Of a DNA stretch of 64,000 bases, positions 17,801 through 25,599 are shown piece by piece. The notes beneath the pieces are model-generated. The model saw only the letters and a list, made by a program, of their open reading frames with translations. It did no database searches and had not been told where the DNA came from. Positions within the stretch are counted from its first letter, which is position 1. Each line of letters starts with the position of its first letter. The position numbers and the translations under genes were made by a program. The stretch comes from Chthonomonas sp. UBA6659 (GTDB taxonomy: Bacteria; Armatimonadota; Fimbriimonadia; Fimbriimonadales; Fimbriimonadaceae): NCBI GenBank assembly GCA_002455425.1, contig DKKT01000091.1, positions 6,343 through 70,342 of the forward strand, read 5' to 3'.

Positions 17801-18583
17801 TTAGGGGACCGGGAGCGGCACGACCACGGGGTTCTCCGGCGCCGTCAAATCGATCTGCCGAACCCTCGACGGCAAGTCAGGACGGCTGCCCAAAATCTCG
17901 GTGAGCTTCTTCAGCTTCGAGTCGAGCGCGTCAGAGGAGCCCAGGATGATCCGGCCCTTGCGATCCACCCGTAAGGATATCACTCCGGTCGGCCCAACCT
18001 CTACAATCCATGCCGATTTGGGAAAGGTTTCTCGTAAATCCCGGCAGAGTTCGGCGATCGGGGCCGCTTCCCATGCCCCGACGAGCGTCCCGTTGAGGGT
18101 GAGGGCGGAGTCGGGCAAGACGACCGTCGGTACCGTGCCGGCTGTCGAGCCGCGGTAGATGGCGCCGTCGGGCGCGAGGAGGAGGCCTGATTGGGCGATC
18201 CGAGCCACGGCGCGACGGCCTTCGATCCGGAGTACGGCGCGGCCAAACAGGTTCTGGCTGTAGCTGGCGCGGTCGACGCCATCGCCGGCTTGGATCTCGG
18301 TTTCGATCACCTTGCCGCGCACCTGACTCCAAGGGACGTTCGAGACCGACTCGAACGTACGCCGGATTCTGCCCTCATCGAAGCCGGAGGCCCCGACGAC
18401 CCGAACGCTGGTCAGGGCCGTGAGGCGGCTGAAAAACAGCCCTGTCGCCACGTTCAGGATCACTGCCCCCCAGAGAATCGGCACCCACGGGATCGGGCTC
18501 CGCCTCGCGCGCTTCTTGCGAGCCGTCAAGGCTTGCCCTGCCTTTTTGATCGGACTAGGGCATCGTCGACCATCCATGCGCAC
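17801..18583 (-). CDS. ftsQ: Cell division protein FtsQ/DivIB
   Basis: Bitopic membrane protein of the divisome. After a basic cytoplasmic tail (ARKKRARRSPIP) comes a transmembrane helix (WVPILWGAVILNVATGLFF, about residues 33-52). A POTRA domain follows, beginning TSVRVVGASGFDEGRIRRTF, then an FtsQ beta domain with FGRAVLRIEGRRAVARI. It has 260 residues. The start is uncertain: the ATG at 18583 and one at 18577 both lie inside the end of murC-ddl, while a TTG at 18529 would overlap the murC-ddl stop as TTGA, matching the 4-base overlaps elsewhere in this operon. Confidence 0.88.
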   Translation of the reverse strand: MRMDGRRCPSPIKKAGQALTARKKRARRSPIPWVPILWGAVILNVATGLFFSRLTALTSVRVVGASGFDEGRIRRTFESVSNVPWSQVRGKVIETEIQAGDGVDRASYSQNLFGRAVLRIEGRRAVARIAQSGLLLAPDGAIYRGSTAGTVPTVVLPDSALTLNGTLVGAWEAAPIAELCRDLRETFPKSAWIVEVGPTGVISLRVDRKGRIILGSSDALDSKLKKLTEILGSRPDLPSRVRQIDLTAPENPVVVPLPVP

Positions 18584-20826
18584 AAGTCATCGAACCCGAT
18601 TCCAGCCGTCTGCGCGCTCCGGGGCAGAAGCGAGGTCAGCGTCATGCCAGGAAGCGTGTTGACCTCGAGAACCACGCAACGTCCCTCGCGCACCATCATG
18701 TCCGTCCGAGTCGCCCCCGAACACCCGAGAGCGCGATGGGCTCGGAGCGCGAACTCGGCGGCTTCTTGCGCGGTCGCTTCGGACAGCCGTGCAGGACAGA
18801 TTTCGATGGTTGCCCCAGGCTCGTACTTGGCGGCGAAGTCGTAACGGCCCTCCGGGGGCACGATCTCCACGGCGGGGAGGGCACGATCGCCGAGCACGGG
18901 TACCGAGATCTCCATCCCCTCGATCCGCTCTTCGACGAGAGCGACTGAGTCGTAGCGAAGGGCGAACTCGACGGCCGGAACAAGTTCGTCGACGTGATCG
19001 ACGAAGGTCAGCCCGATCGTCGAACCTTGGGCGTTCGGCTTCACAACGAGCCGGGGTCGGAGCAAGGTCTCAGTGCCCCTCTTTTCGGCGAGCAATCGGG
19101 CCATGGTCTCCGCCTCTTCGGTCGACGTCACTCGAACGCCGCGCGCTACCGGAAGTCCGGACGCGGTCAGGACCTGCTTGGCAAGGGCCTTGTCCATCGC
19201 GGTAGCACTGGCTTGCAGCGACGAACCCGTGTAGGGGATCGCGAGCAACTCGAAGAGGCCTTGGATCGCGCCATCCTCCGCGTGGGTGCCGTGGACCCCG
19301 AAGAACGCGATATCGGGACGATTCGGGCCGGTGAACAGACTCAGATCGCCGGTGGTGAGGAGGCGGTCGGTGACATCGACACGGACCACGGCGTACCCCT
19401 TGCGCTCGAGCGCATCAGCAACCTGACGCCCGGTCAAGAGCGAGACCTCACGTTCCGCGCTGTCCCCCCCATAGACGACTGCGACGCGAGTGGGTCCAGA
19501 GCGGTCCATTTCGGCGATGAAGGCAGGCGCGAATTCACCGATCGTTCCCGCGCCCATCCCCGCGATCACATCACCTTTCATGGCAATTGCATGAACATAT
19601 CGTGGAAGAAGGTGCCGGGTCGGAACGTAGTCGTGGGGCACATTCAGTTGCTCGGCGATCCGTGAGGAACTGACGCCGGGAAGGGGCGCTTCGCGAGCCG
19701 GATAAATGTCGGTGAGAACGACGTGATCGGCACCATCGAGGGCGGACGCAAACTCACTCAAAAACTGGGCCGTCCGCGAGTAGAGGTGCGGCTGGTAGAC
19801 CACGACCAGGCGTCGATCCGGATAGCGCTCACGCAGCGCCTGGATACTTGCGGCGATCTCGGTCGGGTGGTGGGCGTAGTCGTCGATCACGGTGAGGTCG
19901 CCCTCTCGCATGACCTGAAGTCGGCGGCTGGCGCCGCCGAAGCTGGAAATCCCGCCCCACGCGCGCTCTCCCTGGGCCCCGGCCGCGTCGCAGGCCGCAA
20001 GCGCGCCCTGCGCGTTCAAAAGGCTGTGTCGTCCAGGGATCGCGATCGTGCGCCGTGCGCCATCGTCGAGCCCGTAGGACCGCTTCTGGCCGGGGAATCG
20101 GCGCGCGATCTCAGAGGCACCGGCGTCCTCCCCCGCATAAATGAGAGTGCCGTCGCTGGGAAGCGTCATGACGAACCGCTCGACACTCTCGCGGAGGCCC
20201 TCCCAACTGCCATGAAAGTCCAAGTGATCAGGCTCAAGATTGGTCAGAACGATGATTTCGGGGCGGAGATCATGAAAGCTATCGTAAGCTTCACATGCTT
20301 CGACGACGGCCCATTCGCCGGTCCCCTCGACGATGGCCCCACCGAAGTCGGGGACCTCGGCCCCGATCACTACGACGGGATCGAGCCCTGCGGCACGGAG
20401 ACCGGCGGCGGTCATGCCCGACGTCGTCGTTTTCCCGTGGGTCCCCGTTACCGCGATCGTCCGGTGGTTTCGGAGAATCCAACCGAGGACTTGAGAGCGA
20501 CGGAAGAGAGGGCATCCGAGGTGACGCGCACGCGCCACCTCGGGGCTGGACTCGAGGTCGATGGCATCGCTCAAGACCAGGGCCATGCCGGGCTCGATTC
20601 CACTCCCCGTATGGCCGATATGAACGGGAATCCCATGGGTTCGGAGGGCGTCGACGCCTTCGCCTTCGCTCGCGTCGTTGCCCACGACCTGGTAACCCCT
20701 TGTCGCGAGCATCCGAGCGATGCCGCTCATCCCGGCCCCGCCGATTCCGACGAGAAAGAACTCGCGGTAGCCTTCGAGAGCGGTGGTGGGTGCGAAAGCG
20801 GTGGCGATCTCGGACTTGGTTCGCAT
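18526..20826 (-). CDS. murC-ddl: Fused UDP-N-acetylmuramate-L-alanine ligase / D-alanine-D-alanine ligase
   Basis: A single 766-residue protein joining two cytoplasmic peptidoglycan enzymes. Residues 1 to about 440 are MurC: the UDP-binding start FFLVGIGGAGMSGIARML, ATP loop GTHGKTTTSG near residue 128, and the Mur C-terminal domain ending GMGAGTIGEFAPAFI. Residues about 443-766 are Ddl: RVAVVYGGDSAEREVSL at its start, FGVHGTHAEDGAIQG, the ATP-grasp segment RLVVKPNAQGSTIG, and EVNTLPGMTLTSLLP at the end. MurC adds L-Ala to UDP-MurNAc and Ddl makes D-Ala-D-Ala. The same fusion is known in Chlamydiae; here it heads the ftsQ-ftsA-ftsZ operon. No frameshift or stop separates the two halves. Confidence 0.95.
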   Translation of the reverse strand: MRTKSEIATAFAPTTALEGYREFFLVGIGGAGMSGIARMLATRGYQVVGNDASEGEGVDALRTHGIPVHIGHTGSGIEPGMALVLSDAIDLESSPEVARARHLGCPLFRRSQVLGWILRNHRTIAVTGTHGKTTTSGMTAAGLRAAGLDPVVVIGAEVPDFGGAIVEGTGEWAVVEACEAYDSFHDLRPEIIVLTNLEPDHLDFHGSWEGLRESVERFVMTLPSDGTLIYAGEDAGASEIARRFPGQKRSYGLDDGARRTIAIPGRHSLLNAQGALAACDAAGAQGERAWGGISSFGGASRRLQVMREGDLTVIDDYAHHPTEIAASIQALRERYPDRRLVVVYQPHLYSRTAQFLSEFASALDGADHVVLTDIYPAREAPLPGVSSSRIAEQLNVPHDYVPTRHLLPRYVHAIAMKGDVIAGMGAGTIGEFAPAFIAEMDRSGPTRVAVVYGGDSAEREVSLLTGRQVADALERKGYAVVRVDVTDRLLTTGDLSLFTGPNRPDIAFFGVHGTHAEDGAIQGLFELLAIPYTGSSLQASATAMDKALAKQVLTASGLPVARGVRVTSTEEAETMARLLAEKRGTETLLRPRLVVKPNAQGSTIGLTFVDHVDELVPAVEFALRYDSVALVEERIEGMEISVPVLGDRALPAVEIVPPEGRYDFAAKYEPGATIEICPARLSEATAQEAAEFALRAHRALGCSGATRTDMMVREGRCVVLEVNTLPGMTLTSLLPRSAQTAGIGFDDLCAWMVDDALVRSKRQGKP

Positions 20827-20882
20827 GCTGATTCGTTGAGGATGGCAGGCTCGGGGATAGCGTCGCCAGGGAGTTCAACACA

Positions 20883-20912
20883 AGCGGCCCCCGGATTGCT
20901 CCGGGGGCCGCT
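20883..20912 (-). terminator. Strong hairpin terminator of the SLH porin gene
   Basis: A perfect 13-base-pair stem (20883-20895 with 20900-20912) closes a four-base loop, 24 bases past the porin stop. On the minus strand a short T/G-rich stretch follows. It separates the porin gene from the murC-ddl operon. Confidence 0.75.
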
Positions 20913-20935
20913 CCTTGCTCAGGCGAAGCTCGTGG

Positions 20936-22894
20936 TTAGAACTTGACGCTGAGCTGGGTGCTCAACAGACCGCCTCGGTAGCGCTCGGCGAACCGGTTGC
21001 TGACGAGGTCGAGGTTCTTGATGTCGCTGGTCTGGTACATGATGCTCCAACGGGTGTTGTTGCCCATGTTGTAGCCGAGACCGAACGTGAACCATCGCTG
21101 GGTGATGTCCGGCACGTTGATGAGGTCGCTGTCGAGGACCACATCTTCGTAGCTGGCCATGAGGCTCCAGCTCTGATTGAGCTTGTAATCGAGTCGACCG
21201 ATGAAGCTATTCAGCCGGTCATCCTCGTTCAGCAGCGCACCCGCATCGGTGTCGGCACCCTTGTAGAAGTGGCCTTCCGCCGAGATGGTGAACTCGGGGG
21301 TCACATTGAAGTGAGCCTTGGCCCAGAAGCCCTCGATGTTCGTCGGGTTCCAGAACACGCCCATGTGGCCCCAGTCTCCCGGAGCGCCGAAGTTCTTCTT
21401 CACCTGTCGGTAACCGACTTCGCCACCGAAGTTGGCCTGGTTGTAGCTCAACTGCGCCCAGAAGGCGTCGTTGTCGCTGGTCAGGACCTTGCTGGTGTTG
21501 TAGGTGTAGTCGCTCTTGGCATAGCCGGCACCGATTCCGAAGTTGCTGAACTTCAGGTTGATGTCGCCGCCGTAGACGTTGCTTCGGTTCCAAAGCTGGT
21601 TAGCGTTGTCCACGAAGAACGTGCTGGGGTTGTTGGTGTCGAGCCAGATGTAGGCCAGGTTCACCGCACCCATGTCGCTGATCGGGAAGTTCAAGCGAAC
21701 GCCGAAGCTCTGATCGATGTTGATCTTGTTGCCGGCGAAGTCGTCCTCGAATCGAGCGACACCGCTCGTGAGCGGGTTGATCTCGACGCCGTTGACGGAC
21801 TCGCGCTCGCTGGTCCGGCCGCCCCACAGGTGGAGGTTAGCCTGACCGAACTTGAACTTCAGGAGACCACCATCGAAATAGTAGTTCCCGTTGTCCCAGC
21901 GATCGTTATCGAAGTACGGCGTGTAGTCCGGGCGCTGCAGGAGGTACGAACCGACCTGATAGCCGAGGCGGCCGACGTCCGCCGTGAAGGCGAGTCCGGC
22001 CATGCTCGTGTCGACCGAGATCGACGCGTCCTGGATGTACACATCAGCCGCGCTCTCGCGGAATCCGCGGTTGAGCTGGAGCTGGCTCTGGTTGCCCAGA
22101 GCGGTGGTGGCGACGAAGCCATCGCGAACGCCGCTGAGCATGTTGCCCACGACGACGGTGGCGCGCCACTTGGGACCCTCATCGTTCGTGCCCTTGAAGG
22201 TGAACGCCGCCTCATGGAGGACGGTGAGGTCTCGGGTCATGCCCACGACGGCATCGGAGTAGGCGCCACGGCCCGCACCGGTGATCCGGCCGGTCGTGGT
22301 CATACCGTACTCGTCATCGTTGCCGTGGCCGGCAAGCGCGAGGAAGTTGAGGTCGCCGCTGATGTCGACAGCCGGCTTTCGCTTCTCGAGCTTGGTGACT
22401 CGATCGGCGAGATCGGCGAGGTCCTTCTTCAGAGCCTCCACGTCGACGCCGAGGGAAGCGAGTTCCTTCTCGAACTTCTCGGCGAGCTTCTTGAGGTTGT
22501 CGATGTCGTCCTTCCAAGCCTGCATGCCATCGACGGTCGCCTTCAGCGCCGCGAGCTGATCGCGGAGCTCCTTGACTTCGCCGGGCAGACCCATCAGGCC
22601 GTTGACCTTGTCGTCAAGAGCCTTCAGTTGGTCGCTCATGCCGCTCATCATGCTCATCAGCTTCTGATAAGCAGCGTTGATGGCGACGGCCATCTCGTAG
22701 CGGCTGGCAGGTCGGGCACCACGGAACATGCCGTCCGGATAACCCACGAGGATGCCCTCGCGCTTCATGTTCTCCAGAGCCTGGTATGCCCAGTGATTGT
22801 CCGGAACATCGGGGAAGTTGTCCTGGGCCATGGCCGGAACGACCATCGCGGCGCCGAGGACGGCGGTCAACGCATATCGTAGCGTTCGCTTCAT
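20936..22894 (-). CDS. SLH-domain outer-membrane porin
   Basis: A 652-residue exported protein. It has a signal peptide (MKRTLRYALTAVLGAAMVVPAMA), one S-layer-homology domain (about 27-70: FPDVPDNHWAYQALENM, GILVGYPDGMFRG), a long coiled coil (about 80-170, including LKKLAEKFEKELASLG) and a beta-barrel of about 480 residues ending in LSTQLSVKF. The terminal phenylalanine is the usual outer-membrane assembly signal. This plan matches OmpM/SlpA-type proteins, in which the SLH domain binds peptidoglycan-linked polymer and the barrel sits in the outer membrane, tethering it. A GGAGA lies 13 bases before the ATG, rather far. The strong terminator suggests an abundant monocistronic mRNA. Confidence 0.9.
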   Translation of the reverse strand: MKRTLRYALTAVLGAAMVVPAMAQDNFPDVPDNHWAYQALENMKREGILVGYPDGMFRGARPASRYEMAVAINAAYQKLMSMMSGMSDQLKALDDKVNGLMGLPGEVKELRDQLAALKATVDGMQAWKDDIDNLKKLAEKFEKELASLGVDVEALKKDLADLADRVTKLEKRKPAVDISGDLNFLALAGHGNDDEYGMTTTGRITGAGRGAYSDAVVGMTRDLTVLHEAAFTFKGTNDEGPKWRATVVVGNMLSGVRDGFVATTALGNQSQLQLNRGFRESAADVYIQDASISVDTSMAGLAFTADVGRLGYQVGSYLLQRPDYTPYFDNDRWDNGNYYFDGGLLKFKFGQANLHLWGGRTSERESVNGVEINPLTSGVARFEDDFAGNKINIDQSFGVRLNFPISDMGAVNLAYIWLDTNNPSTFFVDNANQLWNRSNVYGGDINLKFSNFGIGAGYAKSDYTYNTSKVLTSDNDAFWAQLSYNQANFGGEVGYRQVKKNFGAPGDWGHMGVFWNPTNIEGFWAKAHFNVTPEFTISAEGHFYKGADTDAGALLNEDDRLNSFIGRLDYKLNQSWSLMASYEDVVLDSDLINVPDITQRWFTFGLGYNMGNNTRWSIMYQTSDIKNLDLVSNRFAERYRGGLLSTQLSVKF

Positions 22895-23192
22895 ATCCGC
22901 TCAGTTCTCCTTGAGTATTCTCCGACTGCGGATGAGCGAGCCTCGCTTCGTACGAACCGTACTCTCACAACTTTCCTTGAGTTTCCTATGAGAACCAGTC
23001 CGGCCTTGGCCTGGCCACGCATCCTGCGATTCGGGAGCGCAGAGGGTCACTCCACGCCATACTTGATTATGCCCCGATCTCGCTAAAATTGCAAGGTCGC
23101 GGGCTTCACTCTTGGGACTTTCGTCGCAACGCGTCGTTTCGGTCGATTTTGCGGGCCCGGCCCCTGGTTCTGGTCCCCTGGTAAAACGGGGC
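22895..23192. other. Divergent intergenic region, SLH porin / M42 peptidase
   Basis: About 298 bases with no convincing gene; it must hold both divergent promoters. Open frames here are antisense extensions of the peptidase gene. Apart from a candidate promoter at 23063-23089 I see no repeat or riboswitch-like structure. Confidence 0.6.
23063..23089 (+). promoter_or_regulatory. Candidate promoter for the M42 peptidase gene
   Basis: TTGATT (23063-23068) and TAAAAT (23084-23089) are 15 bases apart, slightly short of the optimum, about 100 bases before the ATG at 23193. The AT-rich patch is distinctive in this GC-rich DNA. Confidence 0.35.
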
Positions 23193-24254
23193 ATGAACGT
23201 CAAATTGCTGCAGCGCCTCACCGAAGCCGCCGGGGTACCCGGCCAGGAGGACGAGATCCGTGAAATCGTCCGCGACGAACTCAAGGGAATCTGCGAGATC
23301 CGATCCGACGCCCTCGGAAACCTGATCTGCCTCAAAAAGGGCTCGGGCAAGGGCAAGAAGGGTGAGGCGCGCAAGCTGATGCTCGCCGCGCACATGGACG
23401 AAATCGGCTTCGTCGTCAAGTTCATCGACGACAAAGGCTTCCTTCGGATCGCCCCCCTCGGCGGTTGGGATCCGCGACAGATGGCGAGCCAGCGTGTCTT
23501 CGTGCATACCGAGGAGGGACCCTTGAACGGAGTCCTCATCCTCGGCACCAAGCCGAAGCACCTGTTGACGCCCGACGAGGCCGCGAAGGCACCAACGATC
23601 GACAACTTCTTTGTCGACTGCGGGCTGGGAGGCGACGAGGCCAAGAAGCGGGTCCGCCTCGGTGACATGGTCACGATGAACCGGACGTTCCAGCGAATGG
23701 GCAAGCTCATGACGTGCAAGGCGATGGACGATCGCGTCGCCGTCTATGTGATGATCGAAGCCCTCAAGGCCGCGAAGAGCCACGCGGTCGATGTCTACGC
23801 CGTCGCGACGGTTCAAGAGGAGATCGGTCTACGCGGCGCGGCCGCGAGCGGTTGGGCGGTTCAGCCCGACGTGGTCGTTGCGATCGACATCACCCTGGCC
23901 AACGACTACCCCGGCATCCCCGAGCAGGACATGATCACCCGACTCGGCGAGGGCGCGGCGATCAAGTTTCTCGACTCAAGCCTGATCTGCAGCCCAAAAG
24001 TCGTGGCCCACTTCCGTGCACTTGCCGAAAAGCACAAGATCAAGCACCAAATCGAGATTCTCACGATGGGCGGAACGGACGCCGGGGCGATCCAGCGCCT
24101 CCACGGCGGAATCCCCGCCTTCACGCTCTCGATCCCGACCCGCTACGTCCACACCGTCAACGAAACCGTCCACGAAGAGGACGTGGACGCGTGTGTGAAG
24201 CTCCTTGCCAAGTACATCGAGGATTGCCACGCCGGAGACTACCAGTACCGCTAG
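23193..24254 (+). CDS. M42 family metallopeptidase (glutamyl/leucyl aminopeptidase)
   Basis: A cytoplasmic dinuclear-zinc/cobalt aminopeptidase that usually forms tetrahedral 12-mers (TET) and trims peptides released by proteases. It has 353 residues, normal for the family. The first metal histidine is in AAHMDEIGF (H67, D69), the bridging aspartate in CKAMDDRVAVYV, the catalytic glutamates in VQEEIGLRGAA, a further metal aspartate in VVAIDITLAND, and the last histidine near STPTRYVHTVNET-like SIPTRYVHTVNE. The start at 23193 matches the family N-terminus; upstream frame to 23112 is intergenic. Endoglucanase annotations of this family are historical misnomers. Confidence 0.92.
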   Translation: MNVKLLQRLTEAAGVPGQEDEIREIVRDELKGICEIRSDALGNLICLKKGSGKGKKGEARKLMLAAHMDEIGFVVKFIDDKGFLRIAPLGGWDPRQMASQRVFVHTEEGPLNGVLILGTKPKHLLTPDEAAKAPTIDNFFVDCGLGGDEAKKRVRLGDMVTMNRTFQRMGKLMTCKAMDDRVAVYVMIEALKAAKSHAVDVYAVATVQEEIGLRGAAASGWAVQPDVVVAIDITLANDYPGIPEQDMITRLGEGAAIKFLDSSLICSPKVVAHFRALAEKHKIKHQIEILTMGGTDAGAIQRLHGGIPAFTLSIPTRYVHTVNETVHEEDVDACVKLLAKYIEDCHAGDYQYR

Positions 24255-24359
24255 AACGAGCCGACGGGTGCGGCCGAGCAACCCCTAAGATTTCCTGGCT
24301 CCCTGGCCCTCGCGCAATGGTCCCATTGGCTCAGTTACAGGAAAAGCGGAAGTTGCCCC

Positions 24360-24365
24360 TATAAT
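24360..24365 (+). promoter_or_regulatory. TATAAT -10 element for a leaderless mRNA
   Basis: A perfect TATAAT ends 6 bases before the ATG at 24372. A transcript from it would begin at or next to the A of the start codon. No Shine-Dalgarno and no clear -35 are present. Confidence 0.7.
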
Positions 24366-24371
24366 GGACCC

Positions 24372-25586
24372 ATGAAGAAGCCCGAGGAGATCGGTGCCAC
24401 CTTACGGTGTGCCCGAAAGGCCGCCGGGCTTTCGGTCGCCCGGACAAGTGTCCTTGTGGGGCTGTCCCCGGCCACCGTGAAGCGTTGGGAACGGGGTGAG
24501 GGGCTGCCCTCGGCCCGCGACCTTGGCGTCTACCTCGACCGCCTCGGAGCCCCCGCGGACTCTCCGGTGCGGGAGATTGCTCGCGTCTCGATCGATGACC
24601 TGAGCCGAAACGGGGGCGAGCGTCCGGTGCTGCGGTTCCTGCGCGCGGCGCGCCGGCGCAAAGGTATCACGCTTCCCGAACTCAGCGCCGCGACCGGCGT
24701 CAGTGCCGCCTCCCTCCATCGCTACGAAACCGGCGAGCGGGTGCCGGAATCTCTGGTCCGCCGGACGATCGGTCGTGCGTTGGGCTGCAACGACGCCGAG
24801 CTGGAGATGCTCGATCGCTGCCTCGATGAGCCCGGCTTTCGCTATGACCCTACCGACGCCATCCACAACCGCTTTTTCATCGCCCACGGGCCTGCCGCGG
24901 TGTTGCCATTTGCCCGAGCCGATGCGCTCCTTCGTGGGCAGGTGGTCAGCCCCGCGTTTCTGGCCGACATGCTCCAGGGCCTTATCATCATGGGCGATCA
25001 CGGAGCGCTTCTCGAGCTTTGGACCCTGATCAAGCCGACGGCCGAAAAGCTGGATTGGCCGGACATGACCCGGGCCCTGGTCTCGGGCTATCTCAGCCTG
25101 GCACGGGTCGGCTCAGAAACCATGCACCAAGCCCGCGAACGCACGCTCCGGCGCTACCGCGAATACGAGTCGATTCCTCCCGGGCCGCGGAAGCTCAACG
25201 TCGGACTCATTCTCTCGCGGATCGCGGTCGCCGCGAACATGAGCGAGGAAGCCGCTCAATGGGTCTCCCAGTATCAGTGTGAGTCCGGCCTCTTTGGCGA
25301 CGGCGAAGGATACGACGTCATCACCGGGATCCACCTCAGGGCGCTGATGGCGGACTTCGCCCCCTCGATCGAGCATTTCTCGGTCCTCCAGTCGCTTCGG
25401 AGCAGTACCCAGGGCATCCTCATGGCGTACAACGCCGACATCGCCATGCTCAGCGTCGCTCACAAGCTTGGGAATGAAGAGGAGGTACGGCGACTCATCG
25501 ACCAGTGTCGCAATACCGAATCGATGTACGGAATCGGCTCACCGCTGCGGAACCGCATCGCACAGGATTGGGCTCGCCAGAGGTAA
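24372..25586 (+). CDS. Transcriptional regulator with two XRE-type helix-turn-helix domains
   Basis: A 404-residue DNA-binding protein. The first XRE domain covers about residues 8-60 (LRCARKAAGLSVARTSVLVG, SPATVKRWERGEGLPS). The second covers about 85-140 (RRKGITLPELSAATGVSAAS, LHRYETGERVPE). Two such domains in tandem in one chain are uncommon. The remaining ~240 residues are helical without a named domain I recognise and may be a TPR-like sensor, as in Rgg/PlcR-type regulators; that is inference. It is transcribed from a TATAAT placed so close that the mRNA should be leaderless. The downstream metalloprotease gene follows after 13 bases, so the two likely form an operon. Confidence 0.85.
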   Translation: MKKPEEIGATLRCARKAAGLSVARTSVLVGLSPATVKRWERGEGLPSARDLGVYLDRLGAPADSPVREIARVSIDDLSRNGGERPVLRFLRAARRRKGITLPELSAATGVSAASLHRYETGERVPESLVRRTIGRALGCNDAELEMLDRCLDEPGFRYDPTDAIHNRFFIAHGPAAVLPFARADALLRGQVVSPAFLADMLQGLIIMGDHGALLELWTLIKPTAEKLDWPDMTRALVSGYLSLARVGSETMHQARERTLRRYREYESIPPGPRKLNVGLILSRIAVAANMSEEAAQWVSQYQCESGLFGDGEGYDVITGIHLRALMADFAPSIEHFSVLQSLRSSTQGILMAYNADIAMLSVAHKLGNEEEVRRLIDQCRNTESMYGIGSPLRNRIAQDWARQR

Positions 25587-25599
25587 CGTCCGTTTCGCG

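Noticed and set aside
20915..22882. A 655-codon plus-strand open frame opposite the SLH porin
   Set aside because: The opposite strand carries signal peptide, SLH domain, coiled coil and terminal Phe; the antisense frame has no such features.
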